Notes: generated by a model from the letters alone, not told the origin. Positions 45,589 to 54,332 are shown, numbered from the stretch's first letter. The stretch: DNA of 64,000 nucleotides from Komarekiella atlantica HA4396-MV6 (GCA_019359395.1 JAHHHK010000005.1:124001-188000), one strand, 5' to 3'. Program-made: numbers and translations.

Positions 45589-45894
45589 ATGCCTACTGAA
45601 ACTAACCCAGGAAATCAAACTACTACGGGTGCTGATGCTGTTGATGAAGCGATCGCACAAGGAATTGATTTTGATGGTTCTCCCATTCCGCCTGCCAAGC
45701 TAGAACTTTATGGTAAAGTCATGGCGCTAGAGGGCAATAGACAGCGCAGTGGCGTTTCCAATACAATGCGATCGCGGATTGTGCGAATTGGTGCAAAACA
45801 TATTCCCCAAGCAGAACTCGACAAATTACTTGTAGATGCTGATTTCGCACCTCTGAAAGAGAAAGAAATTGCCTTTTTCTATAGCGGCAAGTAA
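45589..45894 (+). CDS. Small hypothetical protein, 101 aa
   Basis: I do not recognise a family by name. The first 20 residues are Thr/Asn/Gly-rich and probably disordered; from about residue 30 on it is helical (DFDGSPIPPAKLELYGKVMA, NTMRSRIVRIGAKHIPQAEL, DKLLVDADFAPLKEKEIAFF) and could be a compact helical fold. It starts with ATG at 45589. The gene is flanked by repeats on its 3' side. Codon use and a single good start support it being real. Confidence 0.7.
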   Translation: MPTETNPGNQTTTGADAVDEAIAQGIDFDGSPIPPAKLELYGKVMALEGNRQRSGVSNTMRSRIVRIGAKHIPQAELDKLLVDADFAPLKEKEIAFFYSGK

Positions 45895-45943
45895 CTATTA
45901 GCTGAGGATACTAAAATAGGACTTTGGCGAAAAGGCTTTTTAC

Positions 45944-46120
45944 CTTTGTGTCTTAGTCAAAGCAGTCCGTTCAAGTCAAGCCACTGCCTTGCAAAGAGAA
46001 GTCTGAGCGGAGGCTTCCCCCCGTTGTGGCAAGTGGCGCGGGACACTCGCCCACACGGCTGCCCTCGGCTTGGTAGTTAAAATATTACTTTTTTAACCAC
46101 TAAGGCTCTAAGACACAAAG
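45944..46120. repeat. Repeat block bounded by a 13-bp inverted repeat
   Basis: CTTTGTGTCTTAG (45944-45956) and its reverse complement CTAAGACACAAAG (46108-46120) enclose a GC-rich stretch with the dispersed modules AAGCCACTGCCTTGCAAAGA and GCGGGACACTCGCCCACACG. This looks like a small composite non-coding element. No target duplication was found. Confidence 0.7.
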
Positions 46121-46293
46121 AAAGATATATTATACATTGAAAGGGCTAATGCTAATTAATTTACTGTTTTAAAAAGGCTATGCAAAGTATTACATCAATC
46201 TCCAGCTATAGGAATTGATTTTTAATAAATGAACATGATACATATGACAACGATTGATGTAAGTTTTAACATGATTTAGATGAGGTTTCTGTA

Positions 46294-47085
46294 ATGAAGT
46301 GGCTAAAACGAACCTATCAATTTATTTTTACCAGGAAATCCTTATTTAATTTTCATCTAGCCCTGTTTCATCTTTCGCTTCGAGGAATGGGAATTTTAAA
46401 TTATGAAAGCAAAGTTGATTCGGGAGAAGATTTTTTTATTAAAAAATATATCAAAGGAAAAGAACAAAAAGTAATATTCGATGTCGGTGCGAATAATGGT
46501 AGTTATTCGCGTGAAATTAAGACTGAAGCCCCAAACTCGATTTTATATTCGTTCGAGCCTCATCCCGTGCATTTTAATACGTTGTCTCAAGTTGCTCAAG
46601 AATTCAACTTCCAGGCAATTAATGTCGGATGCGGTGATCAAAAGGGCAAAGCAAAGATATATGATTACCGTGATCAAGATTCTTCAGGACATGCTTCGTT
46701 GTATAAGAATGTCATAGAAGTGCTGCATTATTCATCATCGATAGAGTACGAAATAGAGATAATTACCATTGATGATTTTGTCGAAGAACATAATATTCAA
46801 AAGATAGATTTTCTGAAGATAGATACGGAAGGACATGAGTTAGCTGTCTTAAAAGGGGCTAAAGAAACCCTTAGTAGTGGCATCATAAAAATGATTCAAT
46901 TTGAGTTTAACGATATGAATATTGTGTCTCGAACATTCTTTCGAGACTTTCAGGAGATTTTAAAAGGATACCGTCTTCACAGAATGATGCGAGATGGACT
47001 TATTCCTATGAAGGCATATTTAGGCGGAAGACAGATTCATTACGAACTATTTGCCTATCAAAATATTGTTGCGATTCGTGATTAG
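46294..47085 (+). CDS. FkbM-family methyltransferase, 263 aa
   Basis: FkbM methyltransferases use S-adenosylmethionine to methylate hydroxyl groups of sugars or natural products. The SAM motif VIFDVGANNGSYSREI (about residue 58) is followed by the conserved FEPHP, INVGCGDQKGKAKIY and the family signature DFLKIDTEGHELAVLKGAKE. Only the substrate is unknown; glycans are common for stand-alone members. The N-terminus starts at the ATG at 46294 with about 40 residues before the domain. It is not adjacent to a glycan cluster, and 2 kb separate it from the lasso operon, so no link is claimed. Confidence 0.93.
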   Translation: MKWLKRTYQFIFTRKSLFNFHLALFHLSLRGMGILNYESKVDSGEDFFIKKYIKGKEQKVIFDVGANNGSYSREIKTEAPNSILYSFEPHPVHFNTLSQVAQEFNFQAINVGCGDQKGKAKIYDYRDQDSSGHASLYKNVIEVLHYSSSIEYEIEIITIDDFVEEHNIQKIDFLKIDTEGHELAVLKGAKETLSSGIIKMIQFEFNDMNIVSRTFFRDFQEILKGYRLHRMMRDGLIPMKAYLGGRQIHYELFAYQNIVAIRD

Positions 47086-47356
47086 TATCCGAGTTTTTGA
47101 AATGAAAAACTATTAAGAATGGCTCTTAACTAAGACTACTTAAAATCACAAAAGATAGTCAAAAACGTGGTGATGTGCTCAAAGTTATTAAATCGAAAAA
47201 GAGTAGATTATGATTAGTCAGCGATCGCGCACACCGTTACGTTATAAATAATCGCTAAACTGCTCATTCTTTAACCTCAATTCCCCAAGAGTTGATTATG
47301 ATTAACTTTGGGGTTTTAGCCTCTAGCTTGCTAAATACTCCGATTTTTTAGCTCAT

Positions 47357-47788
47357 TTATAAATATTCAAAAAATACCTCTGGTACTAATCTTAATTCCC
47401 CAGACTTAAAGCGAGAAATCTCTATCCAAAGTGCCAGATGTTTATGAGTTTCTGACTCAGAAAAAACTAAGCTTTCTAGTTGATAAAACTTGGGATCAGC
47501 AAAATCACATTGATAAAGTTGAATAATTTCATGTCCCTGTCTGCCATTAAATATAAACAGATTTTCTATACAACCCAGATAGTAAATATTCGTTAAATCT
47601 GCCTGAATTTCTTCTTGAAATTCCCGTTCTAGAGCTAGGCGGCTGGTTTCACCAAATTCAACACCACCACCCAGAGCACGATAGAATGTGTCTTGCTTTA
47701 CAGGGTCATAACCTTCAGAAACAAATATGCGTTCGCCATCTCGAATTAGCCCCAAGGCTAATAGCCGAATTTCACCTGGTTTATTCAT
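47357..47788 (-). CDS. NUDIX hydrolase, 143 aa
   Basis: The Nudix box GVEFGETSRLALEREFQEEI matches GX5EX7REUXEEXGU except for its last Gly position, which is Ala. The N-terminal strand set (IRLLALGLIRDGERIFVSEG) precedes the box, as usual. Such enzymes hydrolyse nucleoside diphosphate derivatives; the substrate is unknown. It ends an apparent two-gene operon: the DUF3531 gene upstream ends 8 bp before its ATG. No further clues. Confidence 0.9.
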   Translation of the reverse strand: MNKPGEIRLLALGLIRDGERIFVSEGYDPVKQDTFYRALGGGVEFGETSRLALEREFQEEIQADLTNIYYLGCIENLFIFNGRQGHEIIQLYQCDFADPKFYQLESLVFSESETHKHLALWIEISRFKSGELRLVPEVFFEYL

Positions 47789-47796
47789 TGTTGTAA

Positions 47797-48258
47797 CTAA
47801 TTGTCGTAAATAGAGTGAGAACGACTGTCACTATCCTCGACAGGCCAATCTGCATTTTCGCCGCCAATATATAATTCTTCAAGAGTGACATATTCTTCAG
47901 AAAGCTGTGTGAGAGCATTGATTAAAATATCTAAGGCGATCGCATCACTCGTTCCTAAGTCAAACCAGCAGCGTGCCCACATGCCTTCATACTCAAACTC
48001 GCCCATGTTATGCATCAGCGCTAACAGGCTTTTATCATACCCTTGTGGATCATAATCCATGTAGTTGATATCTGCTCCAGTTTCCTGCACTTGCAGATTT
48101 TCAGCATTAAATGCACCCAGTTTACCTAAATAAAACCAGGAATTAAAAACCTCTTCTACATACTGCTTTTCACGTCCAGAAGGAATAGTGCTGAACTTCA
48201 GCCAAATCCAAACATCAAATGGATTAAAATCACGGAACTGAATGTGCATTGCGGACAA
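47797..48258 (-). CDS. DUF3531 protein, 153 aa
   Basis: The sequence (MHIQFRDFNPFDVWIWLKFS and DPQGYDKSLLALMHNMGEFE, EGMWARCWFDLGTSDAIALD) belongs to DUF3531, a family of cyanobacteria and plastids with no known function. It is rich in aromatic residues and acidic and is probably cytoplasmic. The start may be the ATG at the fourth codon (MHIQFRDF), where the conserved part begins. The NUDIX gene follows after 8 bp, so the two are likely co-transcribed. Confidence 0.85.
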   Translation of the reverse strand: MSAMHIQFRDFNPFDVWIWLKFSTIPSGREKQYVEEVFNSWFYLGKLGAFNAENLQVQETGADINYMDYDPQGYDKSLLALMHNMGEFEYEGMWARCWFDLGTSDAIALDILINALTQLSEEYVTLEELYIGGENADWPVEDSDSRSHSIYDN

Positions 48259-48325
48259 ATATTTTAACTACTCTTACTAAAAATAAGCATATCAGGGTAG
48301 GGCTGGGAATAAGGTAGGAGTCAAA

Positions 48326-48353
48326 GTAGAGACGCGATTAATCGCGTCTGTAC
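48326..48353. repeat. Short palindromic dispersed repeat
   Basis: The 28-bp palindrome GTAGAGACGCGATTAATCGC plus GTCTGTAC is the same family as at 33156-33183 and 50826-50853; all three copies lie in intergenic sequence next to GTCAAAAGTC- or CCCTGCTCCC-type repeats. Confidence 0.85.
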
Positions 48354-48407
48354 AAGAGTCAAGAGTCAGTATTTATTCTCCCCCTGCTCCCTGCTCCCAA
48401 TACCCAA

Positions 48408-49370
48408 CTAACCGCCCGAATTATTTAGGCGACTAACAGCACCGCCGCGTTCACTCTCAATTTGTTTTACCAGATTAGCTGGGAGTTGGGATCTTTTAGT
48501 CAATGCTTTGTCAAAATTAGCGATCGCTTCTTGGATAAGTTGTTGGCTTTTTTCCTGTCTCCCCTGTTCCTTGAGGATTTGAGCTTTGAGATAATAAATT
48601 TCTGGGTTATCAGATGTAGTTTTTATCGCGCGGTTGGCATACTCCAGTGCTTGAGAGTACTGTTTTAAATCTCGGTAGGCAAGAGCAATACCGCGATCTA
48701 CAAGATACTGAGGAGCAGCATTTCTTTCTAACCGTTCAATTGCCTGATCTGGGCTAGCAAAAGGCAAGTTTACAGCCAACATTAAATCCATATAACCCTT
48801 GATTAAATTCAGTTCTGGGTCGTTGGCAGAAATCGCTTCGGCTTTGTCTAAATATTCATAAACTTGCCGCAACCGACCTAGAGCTCTTGGTGCACCGTGA
48901 ACTGTACCCTCGCGCGTGAGAATTACCGCTCCTTCTAAAAAATGACCAACAGCAGTGTATAAATTACCACGTAAAGGGTCGGTTGAAATCAATTTTTGTC
49001 CAGTTTCTAAGGTTCTCTGGCTGTAGCTGTCTAGTTTGCCAAAATCCTTTTTTCCATATGCTAAGGATGCCTTCATGGCATAAGCTAGAGGTTCATTTGG
49101 CTCATTGGATAGTGCTTTTTGCAGGTAACGCTCTGCTTCTGGATAGTTACCTTGTTGGAAAATTGCTTTAAAAGCTGCTTCCGTTTGATCGCCAATTTCA
49201 TGAGGTTTATTACTCCGAAACGGATCTCCAGCGAGGGAGGGACTTATCCACAAATTAAGAGCGATTGCCCAAGGGGCAACACCAAAGGCGATCGCACCCG
49301 CAAAAGTCACCTTAGTAAAGCGAGTAAATTTGGTAAACAAAATTGGTCGAGAAGAAAACCGTTTAGTCAT
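48408..49370 (-). CDS. Secreted TPR-repeat protein (Sll0314-like), 320 aa
   Basis: An N-terminal hydrophobic segment with a likely signal peptide (FTKVTFAGAIAFGVAPWAIA, up to LWISPSLAG) is followed by TPR-like helices, for example EAAFKAIFQQGNYPEAERYL, QKALSNEPNEPLAYAM, and GIALAYRDLKQYSQALEYAN. The GTVHGAPRALGRLRQVYEYL segment resembles the Sll0314 family. The protein probably acts in the periplasm or lumen as a scaffold. Function is unknown. The last residues (GAVSRLNNSGG) end 33 bp before a CCCTGCTCCC repeat. Confidence 0.8.
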   Translation of the reverse strand: MTKRFSSRPILFTKFTRFTKVTFAGAIAFGVAPWAIALNLWISPSLAGDPFRSNKPHEIGDQTEAAFKAIFQQGNYPEAERYLQKALSNEPNEPLAYAMKASLAYGKKDFGKLDSYSQRTLETGQKLISTDPLRGNLYTAVGHFLEGAVILTREGTVHGAPRALGRLRQVYEYLDKAEAISANDPELNLIKGYMDLMLAVNLPFASPDQAIERLERNAAPQYLVDRGIALAYRDLKQYSQALEYANRAIKTTSDNPEIYYLKAQILKEQGRQEKSQQLIQEAIANFDKALTKRSQLPANLVKQIESERGGAVSRLNNSGG

Positions 49371-49450
49371 TTTAGCCCTCAGAATAATTGCCGTTGAAAT
49401 AGTTGTATGTCTTACTTAAAAATGCAAAAAAATGCAAAAAATGGTTAATT

Positions 49451-49573
49451 CTAAAATTGCGACGATTTCAGCCAACACTTTCTACACAGGTTGACTTCGG
49501 TAATTTTTCCAGGTTCCCATACCTGTTGTCGGCATTGTTTACGGGTAAGTCTGCCACAATGGAGAGGATTCAT
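49451..49573 (-). CDS. Possible small Cys-rich peptide, 40 aa
   Basis: A short minus-strand frame encodes MNPLHCGRLTRKQCRQQVW, then a segment ending NLCRKCWLKSSQF, with a CX7C and a CX2C pair that could bind zinc. It continues upstream in the same frame without an ATG (KLPVGGVRAVQAPF), so it may be the end of a decayed gene. Coding character is suggested by the balanced Cys pattern only. There is no clear ribosome-binding site. Confidence 0.35.
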   Translation of the reverse strand: MNPLHCGRLTRKQCRQQVWEPGKITEVNLCRKCWLKSSQF

Positions 49574-49753
49574 AAATGGCGCTTGGACTGCTCGGACGCC
49601 ACCAACTGGTAACTTCGGGGAGAAGGTGAATGATTCTAGCTGCTAGATTAAGGTGTGAACGCAGGTAATGCGCGATGAATACTTTTCAGAATCTTCTAGT
49701 TGCTCTTGGTGTAGTTAATCAGTAATTTGCTGACTTTTTGGTAATCTTAACAA

Positions 49754-50428
49754 ATGCTCTATCTTAGAAATCTAATTTATCACCCCACAGCTTGCCCAAC
49801 AGCGATTCTCAAATCAATCAACCTAGAATTAGCACCCCAGCAGCTAGGTCTGATTATTGGCCCTAGTGGTTCTGGTAAAAGTACCTTACTAGAAATTTTG
49901 TCGGGACTAGCCGAACCTACTTCTGGCGCAGTCTTGTGGCGAGAACAAGAACTCATAGCCGAACAGCTACAACAATTGGCTGGGTTAGTATTTCAGTTTC
50001 CAGAGCGGCATTTTTGCGGTGGTTCGATTTTAGAAGAATTGCGTTTAGGGCATCCTGAATTGGGGTCAGAGCGAGTCAGACAGGCACTAAGTGAAGTAGG
50101 ATTAGAGCATTTATCACTTTCGGCAGCACCTTATGCTTTGAGTGGTGGTCAGCAACGACGTTTAGCTTTGGCAGTACAGCTAATTCGCCAGCCAAATTTA
50201 CTATTGTTAGATGAACCAACAGCTGGATTAGATTGGTCAATGCGTCGGCAGCTGGTAAATTTATTAGCAAAACTGAAACAAGATTGGACATTATTGATAG
50301 TGACACACGATGCTGGCGATCTTTTAGCGATCGCAGACCGTTGCTGGACACTCAACCACGGTGAACTAGAATCAATTGACCCAGAAAATCTGAAAGCCAA
50401 AGTCAAAGAACCCCAGCCGGCGGCGTGA
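49754..50428 (+). CDS. ABC transporter ATP-binding protein, stand-alone, 224 aa
   Basis: A complete ABC ATPase: Walker A GPSGSGKST (about 37-45), Q-loop in LVFQFPERHF, signature LSGGQQRRLA (about 125), Walker B LLLLDEPTAG and His switch IVTHDAGD. The overall pattern, with VFQFPERHF, matches energy-coupling-factor/CbiO-type ATPases for metals or vitamins. No permease or substrate-binding gene lies next to it, so it presumably works with components encoded elsewhere. The ATG at 49754 starts right before the first strand. A G-rich repeat follows the stop. Confidence 0.92.
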   Translation: MLYLRNLIYHPTACPTAILKSINLELAPQQLGLIIGPSGSGKSTLLEILSGLAEPTSGAVLWREQELIAEQLQQLAGLVFQFPERHFCGGSILEELRLGHPELGSERVRQALSEVGLEHLSLSAAPYALSGGQQRRLALAVQLIRQPNLLLLDEPTAGLDWSMRRQLVNLLAKLKQDWTLLIVTHDAGDLLAIADRCWTLNHGELESIDPENLKAKVKEPQPAA

Positions 50429-50432
50429 AATA

Positions 50433-50466
50433 GAGCAGGGGGCAGGGAGCAGGGGGCATGGGGCAG
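50433..50466 (+). repeat. G-rich tract with quadruplex potential
   Basis: Directly after the ABC ATPase stop is a run GGGGGCAGGGAGCAGGGGGC followed by ATGGGG: four G tracts with short loops, able to form a G-quadruplex. Related CCCTGCTCCC tracts are near 48374-48402 and 33205-33220, each just beyond a gene end. Confidence 0.65.
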
Positions 50467-50484
50467 AATAAATACGACCCTTGA

Positions 50485-50869
50485 CATCTTGAACGCCAGT
50501 CGCCTCAAGTCGGGAAACCATGCACGGCAATCGCTCATGGGGAGCCAGCACGTTGCGGAGGTTCCCTCCGTTGTAGTGACTGGCGTCGGCTCTGCCGACT
50601 TGTACCCCTGCGGGGAAGCAAGCTACAAAGCAGCGTCTCCCCTTGGGAGAAGCAACTGGCGTGGAAACCCCCAGACGCTCGATAGCGATAGCGTAAAGCC
50701 TGCGGCATGGCTACGCTTAGAGCGACGTAGGAGCGTCTGACTCGCTACCGCTTCGCTATCGCCCTACAGCCCTCCCTTGCATCCTACGGCGGGTGTCTCC
50801 CCTTGGAAGAAGACCGCTGACCCTTGTACAGACGCGATGAATCGCGTCTCTACTCTTCACAAATAACAA
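50485..50869. repeat. Composite dispersed repeat block upstream of rsmG
   Basis: This whole gap is dispersed modules: CGCCAGTCGCCTCAAGTCGG, GGAGGTTCCCTCCGTTGTAG, TACCCCTGCGGGGAAGCAAG, GCAGCGTCTCCCCTTGGGAG and, at 50826-50853, the short GACGCGAT...ATCGCGTC palindrome. No gene is credible here. The rsmG promoter would have to lie within it. Confidence 0.8.
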
Positions 50870-51619
50870 ATGACAAACCCAATAACTCCTTTACTGCCGG
50901 AAATGCCAGAGATATGGCAGCAAACTCTGAATTGGCAACCAACTGCTCAACAGCAAGCGCAATTCCAGAAGCTTTATGAATTAATCCTGGAAGGAAATCG
51001 CCAATTGAATTTGACTCGCATCACCGAACCCCACGAGTTTTGGGAAAAACATCTATGGGATTCTTTGCGGGGAATTGCGCCACAAATGCGATTTATCTCT
51101 TCTCTACAAGCAGGTGCGTCTGTAATTGATATTGGCACGGGTGCAGGTTTTCCAGGGATTCCGGTAGGAATTACTGTACCTAATTGCACAATTACTCTTT
51201 TGGATTCTACTCGGAAAAAAATTACTTTTATCGAAAAAATCTTGACCGAACTTGCTCTTACCAATGCCAAAACTCTCGTGGGTAGAGCTGAAGAAATAGG
51301 TCAACAATTCCAGCACCGACAAAGCTACGATATTGCTTTGATCCGTGCTGTTGGTACAGCCTTCGTCTGTGCAGAGTATGCCTTACCATTGCTCAAACAG
51401 GGTGGGTTAGCCATAATTTATCGTGGTAATTGCACAGAAGATGAAATAACTACTTTGCAAACTACTGTTAAGCAGCTAGGTGGAGTTGTTGAATCAATAG
51501 AGCAATTTCTTACTCCCATTAGTACAAGCATCCGTCACTGTTTGTATTTGCGTAAAACAGCAACCACGCCAGCTAATTTTCCTCGTGCTGTTGGTGTACC
51601 AACTCAAAAACCTTTGTAA
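50870..51619 (+). CDS. rsmG: 16S rRNA (guanine527-N7)-methyltransferase RsmG, 249 aa
   Basis: RsmG methylates G527 of 16S rRNA with S-adenosylmethionine. The SAM motif VIDIGTGAGFPGIPVGI (about residue 83) and the conserved AVGTAFVCAEYALPLLKQGG region are present, and the N-terminal helices with NRQLNLTRITEPHEFWEKHLW are typical. Length is normal. It starts with ATG at 50870, close behind the dispersed repeat block. Loss of this enzyme gives low-level streptomycin resistance in other bacteria. Confidence 0.95.
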   Translation: MTNPITPLLPEMPEIWQQTLNWQPTAQQQAQFQKLYELILEGNRQLNLTRITEPHEFWEKHLWDSLRGIAPQMRFISSLQAGASVIDIGTGAGFPGIPVGITVPNCTITLLDSTRKKITFIEKILTELALTNAKTLVGRAEEIGQQFQHRQSYDIALIRAVGTAFVCAEYALPLLKQGGLAIIYRGNCTEDEITTLQTTVKQLGGVVESIEQFLTPISTSIRHCLYLRKTATTPANFPRAVGVPTQKPL

Positions 51620-51769
51620 TGCGTAATTCGTGAGGTTACGCCCCGTTAAGCTAACTTAATTAAGAGGCGTCAGATTTAATCTGCGTAACATTATTTGAAT
51701 CTGTTGCTTTATTTTGGAGAATTGATATAGGAAGGAAATGGGGTAAAGAGGAAAAAAAGAAATTAGCCA

Positions 51770-51880
51770 TCAAGCACAAGGAATCTCAATTATAAATTCT
51801 GTGCCTTTACTAAGAACAGAGTTACAGTTTAACTTGCCACTATGAGTTTATTCAACAATTTGACGAGCGATGCCTGTCTT
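51770..51880 (-). pseudogene. Histidine kinase C-terminal remnant
   Basis: A minus-strand stretch reads GIARQIVE, then a stop, then THSGKLNCNSVLSKGTEFII followed by EIPCA and a stop. This is the G2-box end of a histidine-kinase ATPase domain (family pattern HSGK...GKGTEF...IP). An in-frame stop and the palindromic repeat at 51865-51959 cut it off from any upstream part. It is dead. Confidence 0.75.
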
Positions 51881-51959
51881 GAAAAGTTTGGATGCCTACG
51901 GCGGGCTACGCCAACGTCGGACGCCGGCGCTCCAACTTTTCGCTCTTGGCGGGCTACGC
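51865..51959. repeat. 95-bp palindromic dispersed repeat
   Basis: The arms CTTGAAAAGTTTGG and CCAACTTTTCGCTC enclose GATGCCTACGGCGGGCTACG and GTCGGACGCCGGCGCT. A nearly identical copy in opposite orientation is at 63577-63671, and the outer arms recur in the tnpB insert at 14650-14703. It lies next to the histidine kinase remnant. Confidence 0.9.
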
Positions 51960-52089
51960 TTACGCTAATGCCAATCTTGTTCTTTTACCAACCTCTTTGG
52001 TGGTAAGCCATCCTACTGAATCATTCTTGAATAACAAGATTCCCGACTTATATAAAAAAATTGGGAATCTGAGCCTTTAAAATGACTCT

Positions 52090-52224
52090 AAACTATGTAT
52101 CTACGTAAATATCCCGGTAGATGAGGCAATAGTTGACGGCAACTTAGTAACAGCACCAGCTTGGCCTGCTCACCCGCGTTGGCTGGCAGAATTTCTCAAA
52201 GTACTCGGAACTAGCTACAGTTAA
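52090..52224 (+). pseudogene. PfpI/DJ-1-family protease C-terminal remnant
   Basis: The frame reads [20 protein letters not shown] followed by [20 protein letters not shown] and ends at 52224. The [17 protein letters not shown] pattern is the C-terminal part of PfpI-type glutamine-amidotransferase-fold proteins. The catalytic Cys part is missing, so this is a remnant. It lies in a 1.1-kb gap of remnants and repeats between rsmG and the FHA gene. Confidence 0.75.
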
Positions 52225-52703
52225 TTAAGTGTTAGCAAAAGTTAACTCCCAAGTAGTTTGCTTAATCATTCAAGTTTAAAAATTATCAGTAGTCAGCAGT
52301 CTATTGTCACTGGGAAAAAGAACTGGCAATAGACCGCTGATAATTTTATCTTTTTTGAATACGACTAAATGTGGTAAAAACTACTATTTTCTGACAAATT
52401 ATCATGTGTTTAATTTGCAGTAGAGTGTCAGGAGTAGATAATTTATAGACTATGATTAATAAACCTGACATAGATTCAGGAAACGCTACTAACAGCCTAA
52501 ATGCTTATTAACATTGGTAAAACAATCTTAAATTTTGAGACAAACCGAAGCAATGGCTTCCATCAATCAGAACTTTAATGATTTTGAATTTATTAGCAGT
52601 GAGTGAAGCTATAGTGTATTTAGTAATGTTGTGTTGATGTGGCTAAGGTTAAGTCCTCCTGCCAAAGTATTTTAAGAATAATTTTAGAAACGTACTCAAC
52701 TCG
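52225..52703. other. Gap upstream of the FHA-PrsW gene
   Basis: Contains an inverted repeat around 52290-52346 (CAGCAGTCTATTG.../CAATAGACCGCTG) and AT-rich sequence; otherwise no gene or clear RNA. It should hold the promoter of the FHA-PrsW gene. Confidence 0.4.
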
Positions 52704-54083
52704 ATGACAGGCAAAAACGCAAGACAAAATGCATTTCTGCGGCTAGTGTCTGGTAATGGAGCACCTTCTGGATCAGAATCTCGCTACTCGCTCCCTCCCA
52801 GTAAAGAGATGGTAATTGGACGCGACCCCAGCTGCCAAGTTGTCTTGGATGCCATAATGCACCGGATGGTATCTCGTCGTCATGCAGTGGTTCGTCCCCT
52901 CTCTTCATCACCAGATAGCAAATTCAGCTGGTTGGTTTGTGATTTGAATAGTGCTAATGGTACTTATTTAAATGGACAGCGATTGTACGGGTGTCAGGAA
53001 TTGCACCCTGGCGATCGCATTTCTCTGGGTACTGATGGGCCGCAATTCGTTTTTGAGTATGAATTCACTTCTCAAGCAACAGTAATGTCGGCTAACCAAG
53101 TCACACCATTGCCTTCGGCGACAAACTACTACAACCACACACAATTAAAGCCGCCAGATTCGGTTAGCTTTACTCAACTGTTTCCAATTATTTCCACTGG
53201 TAAAGATTTGACTCGTAAAGCTTACCTCGTACCAGGAATACTGACGGTAGTCTTTGTGGTACTGATGTTTGCTACGGTAGGTCAACCCCAAGCCAATCAA
53301 ATTATAGTAGCGACTTACATAGCTTCTGCTGCCTACTATTTTGTTTACCAACTTTGCGGTAAACAAAAGCCTTGGTGGGTGCTAATGGCTACCGCATTAA
53401 GCACAACGCTAATTTTGCTCAGTCCTCTGTTGAATTTCTTTATCTTCGTATTTCGCGGCATTCTGCCTGGTAACTTATCTTCGCCTCAAGACTCTACAAC
53501 CTTTACAGAGTTGCTAGTGCGAATGTTTTTTGGCGCGGGGTTGATGGAGGAATTACTCAAGGCATTACCTGTGTTAGGAGCGTTTTTTATTGGGAGAATA
53601 CTGTCCTCACCTTGGCGGGAACGCATAGGTGTTTGGGAACCTCTAGATGGCATTCTTCTAGGAACGGCTTCCGCTGTAGGTTTTACTCTATTGGAAACTC
53701 TCGGACAATATGTGCCAGATATCACTCAAAATGTTACCCAACAGGTGGACATAGGGACTGGTCAATTGGTGGGTTTACAATTACTTATTCCGCGAATTTT
53801 AGGCTCTGTAGCTGGACACATGGCTTACAGTGGGTATTTGGGCTATTTTATTGGTTTAGCTGTGCTCAAGCCCAGTAGGAGTTGGCAAATTCTTTTGGTT
53901 GGTTATTTGAGCGCGGCTGCACTCCACGCTTTATGGAATGCTACAGGATCTATCAACGCTCTGCTGTTAGTGGTTGTTGGGGTTTTGTCTTATGCCTTTT
54001 TGATGGCGGCAATTCTCAAAGCACGGGCGCTGTCACCAACGCGATCGCAAAATTTTGCGACTCGCTTTCTTGGGCCAAAGTAG
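52704..54083 (+). CDS. FHA domain - PrsW-type intramembrane protease fusion, 459 aa
   Basis: The N-terminal FHA domain (about residues 35-115) has the pThr-binding pattern VIGRDPSCQVVL, RMVSRRHAVV and DLNSANGTYLNGQRL. About eight hydrophobic helices follow, with GAGLMEELLKALPVLG (about 275), DGILLGTASAVGFTLLET and the late ISVAGHMAYSG-like pattern SVAGHMAYSGYLGYF; the EExxK and later His are the PrsW protease signatures. So a phosphothreonine reader is joined to a membrane protease, probably activated by a phosphorylated partner. In some bacteria PrsW cleaves anti-sigma factors. The neighbouring PP2C and CHAT-FHA genes support a phospho-signalling role. Confidence 0.88.
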   Translation: MTGKNARQNAFLRLVSGNGAPSGSESRYSLPPSKEMVIGRDPSCQVVLDAIMHRMVSRRHAVVRPLSSSPDSKFSWLVCDLNSANGTYLNGQRLYGCQELHPGDRISLGTDGPQFVFEYEFTSQATVMSANQVTPLPSATNYYNHTQLKPPDSVSFTQLFPIISTGKDLTRKAYLVPGILTVVFVVLMFATVGQPQANQIIVATYIASAAYYFVYQLCGKQKPWWVLMATALSTTLILLSPLLNFFIFVFRGILPGNLSSPQDSTTFTELLVRMFFGAGLMEELLKALPVLGAFFIGRILSSPWRERIGVWEPLDGILLGTASAVGFTLLETLGQYVPDITQNVTQQVDIGTGQLVGLQLLIPRILGSVAGHMAYSGYLGYFIGLAVLKPSRSWQILLVGYLSAAALHALWNATGSINALLLVVVGVLSYAFLMAAILKARALSPTRSQNFATRFLGPK

Positions 54084-54332
54084 GAGAGGGGAAGGGGGAA
54101 AATAATAACTCTTGACTTTTGACTAACTACTTGTGTCTTGGGATAGATGGCGGTACTCTGACAATAAACTTATTGTGAAATTAATTTGGGCTTTCTATGT
54201 CTGGAGGAAAAAAATCAGAGAAATGTAATACTTTTAACACAAGCATTACTTCACTTACAGACATCATACATACTTGCCCTCTAAATCTAATCAAAATAAT
54301 GTGTGATCAAAGAAATAGATAGCAAGCTGAAG

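Noticed and set aside
46294-47085. FkbM methyltransferase as part of the lasso locus.
   Set aside because: It is 2 kb away on the opposite strand, beyond two unrelated genes and repeats.
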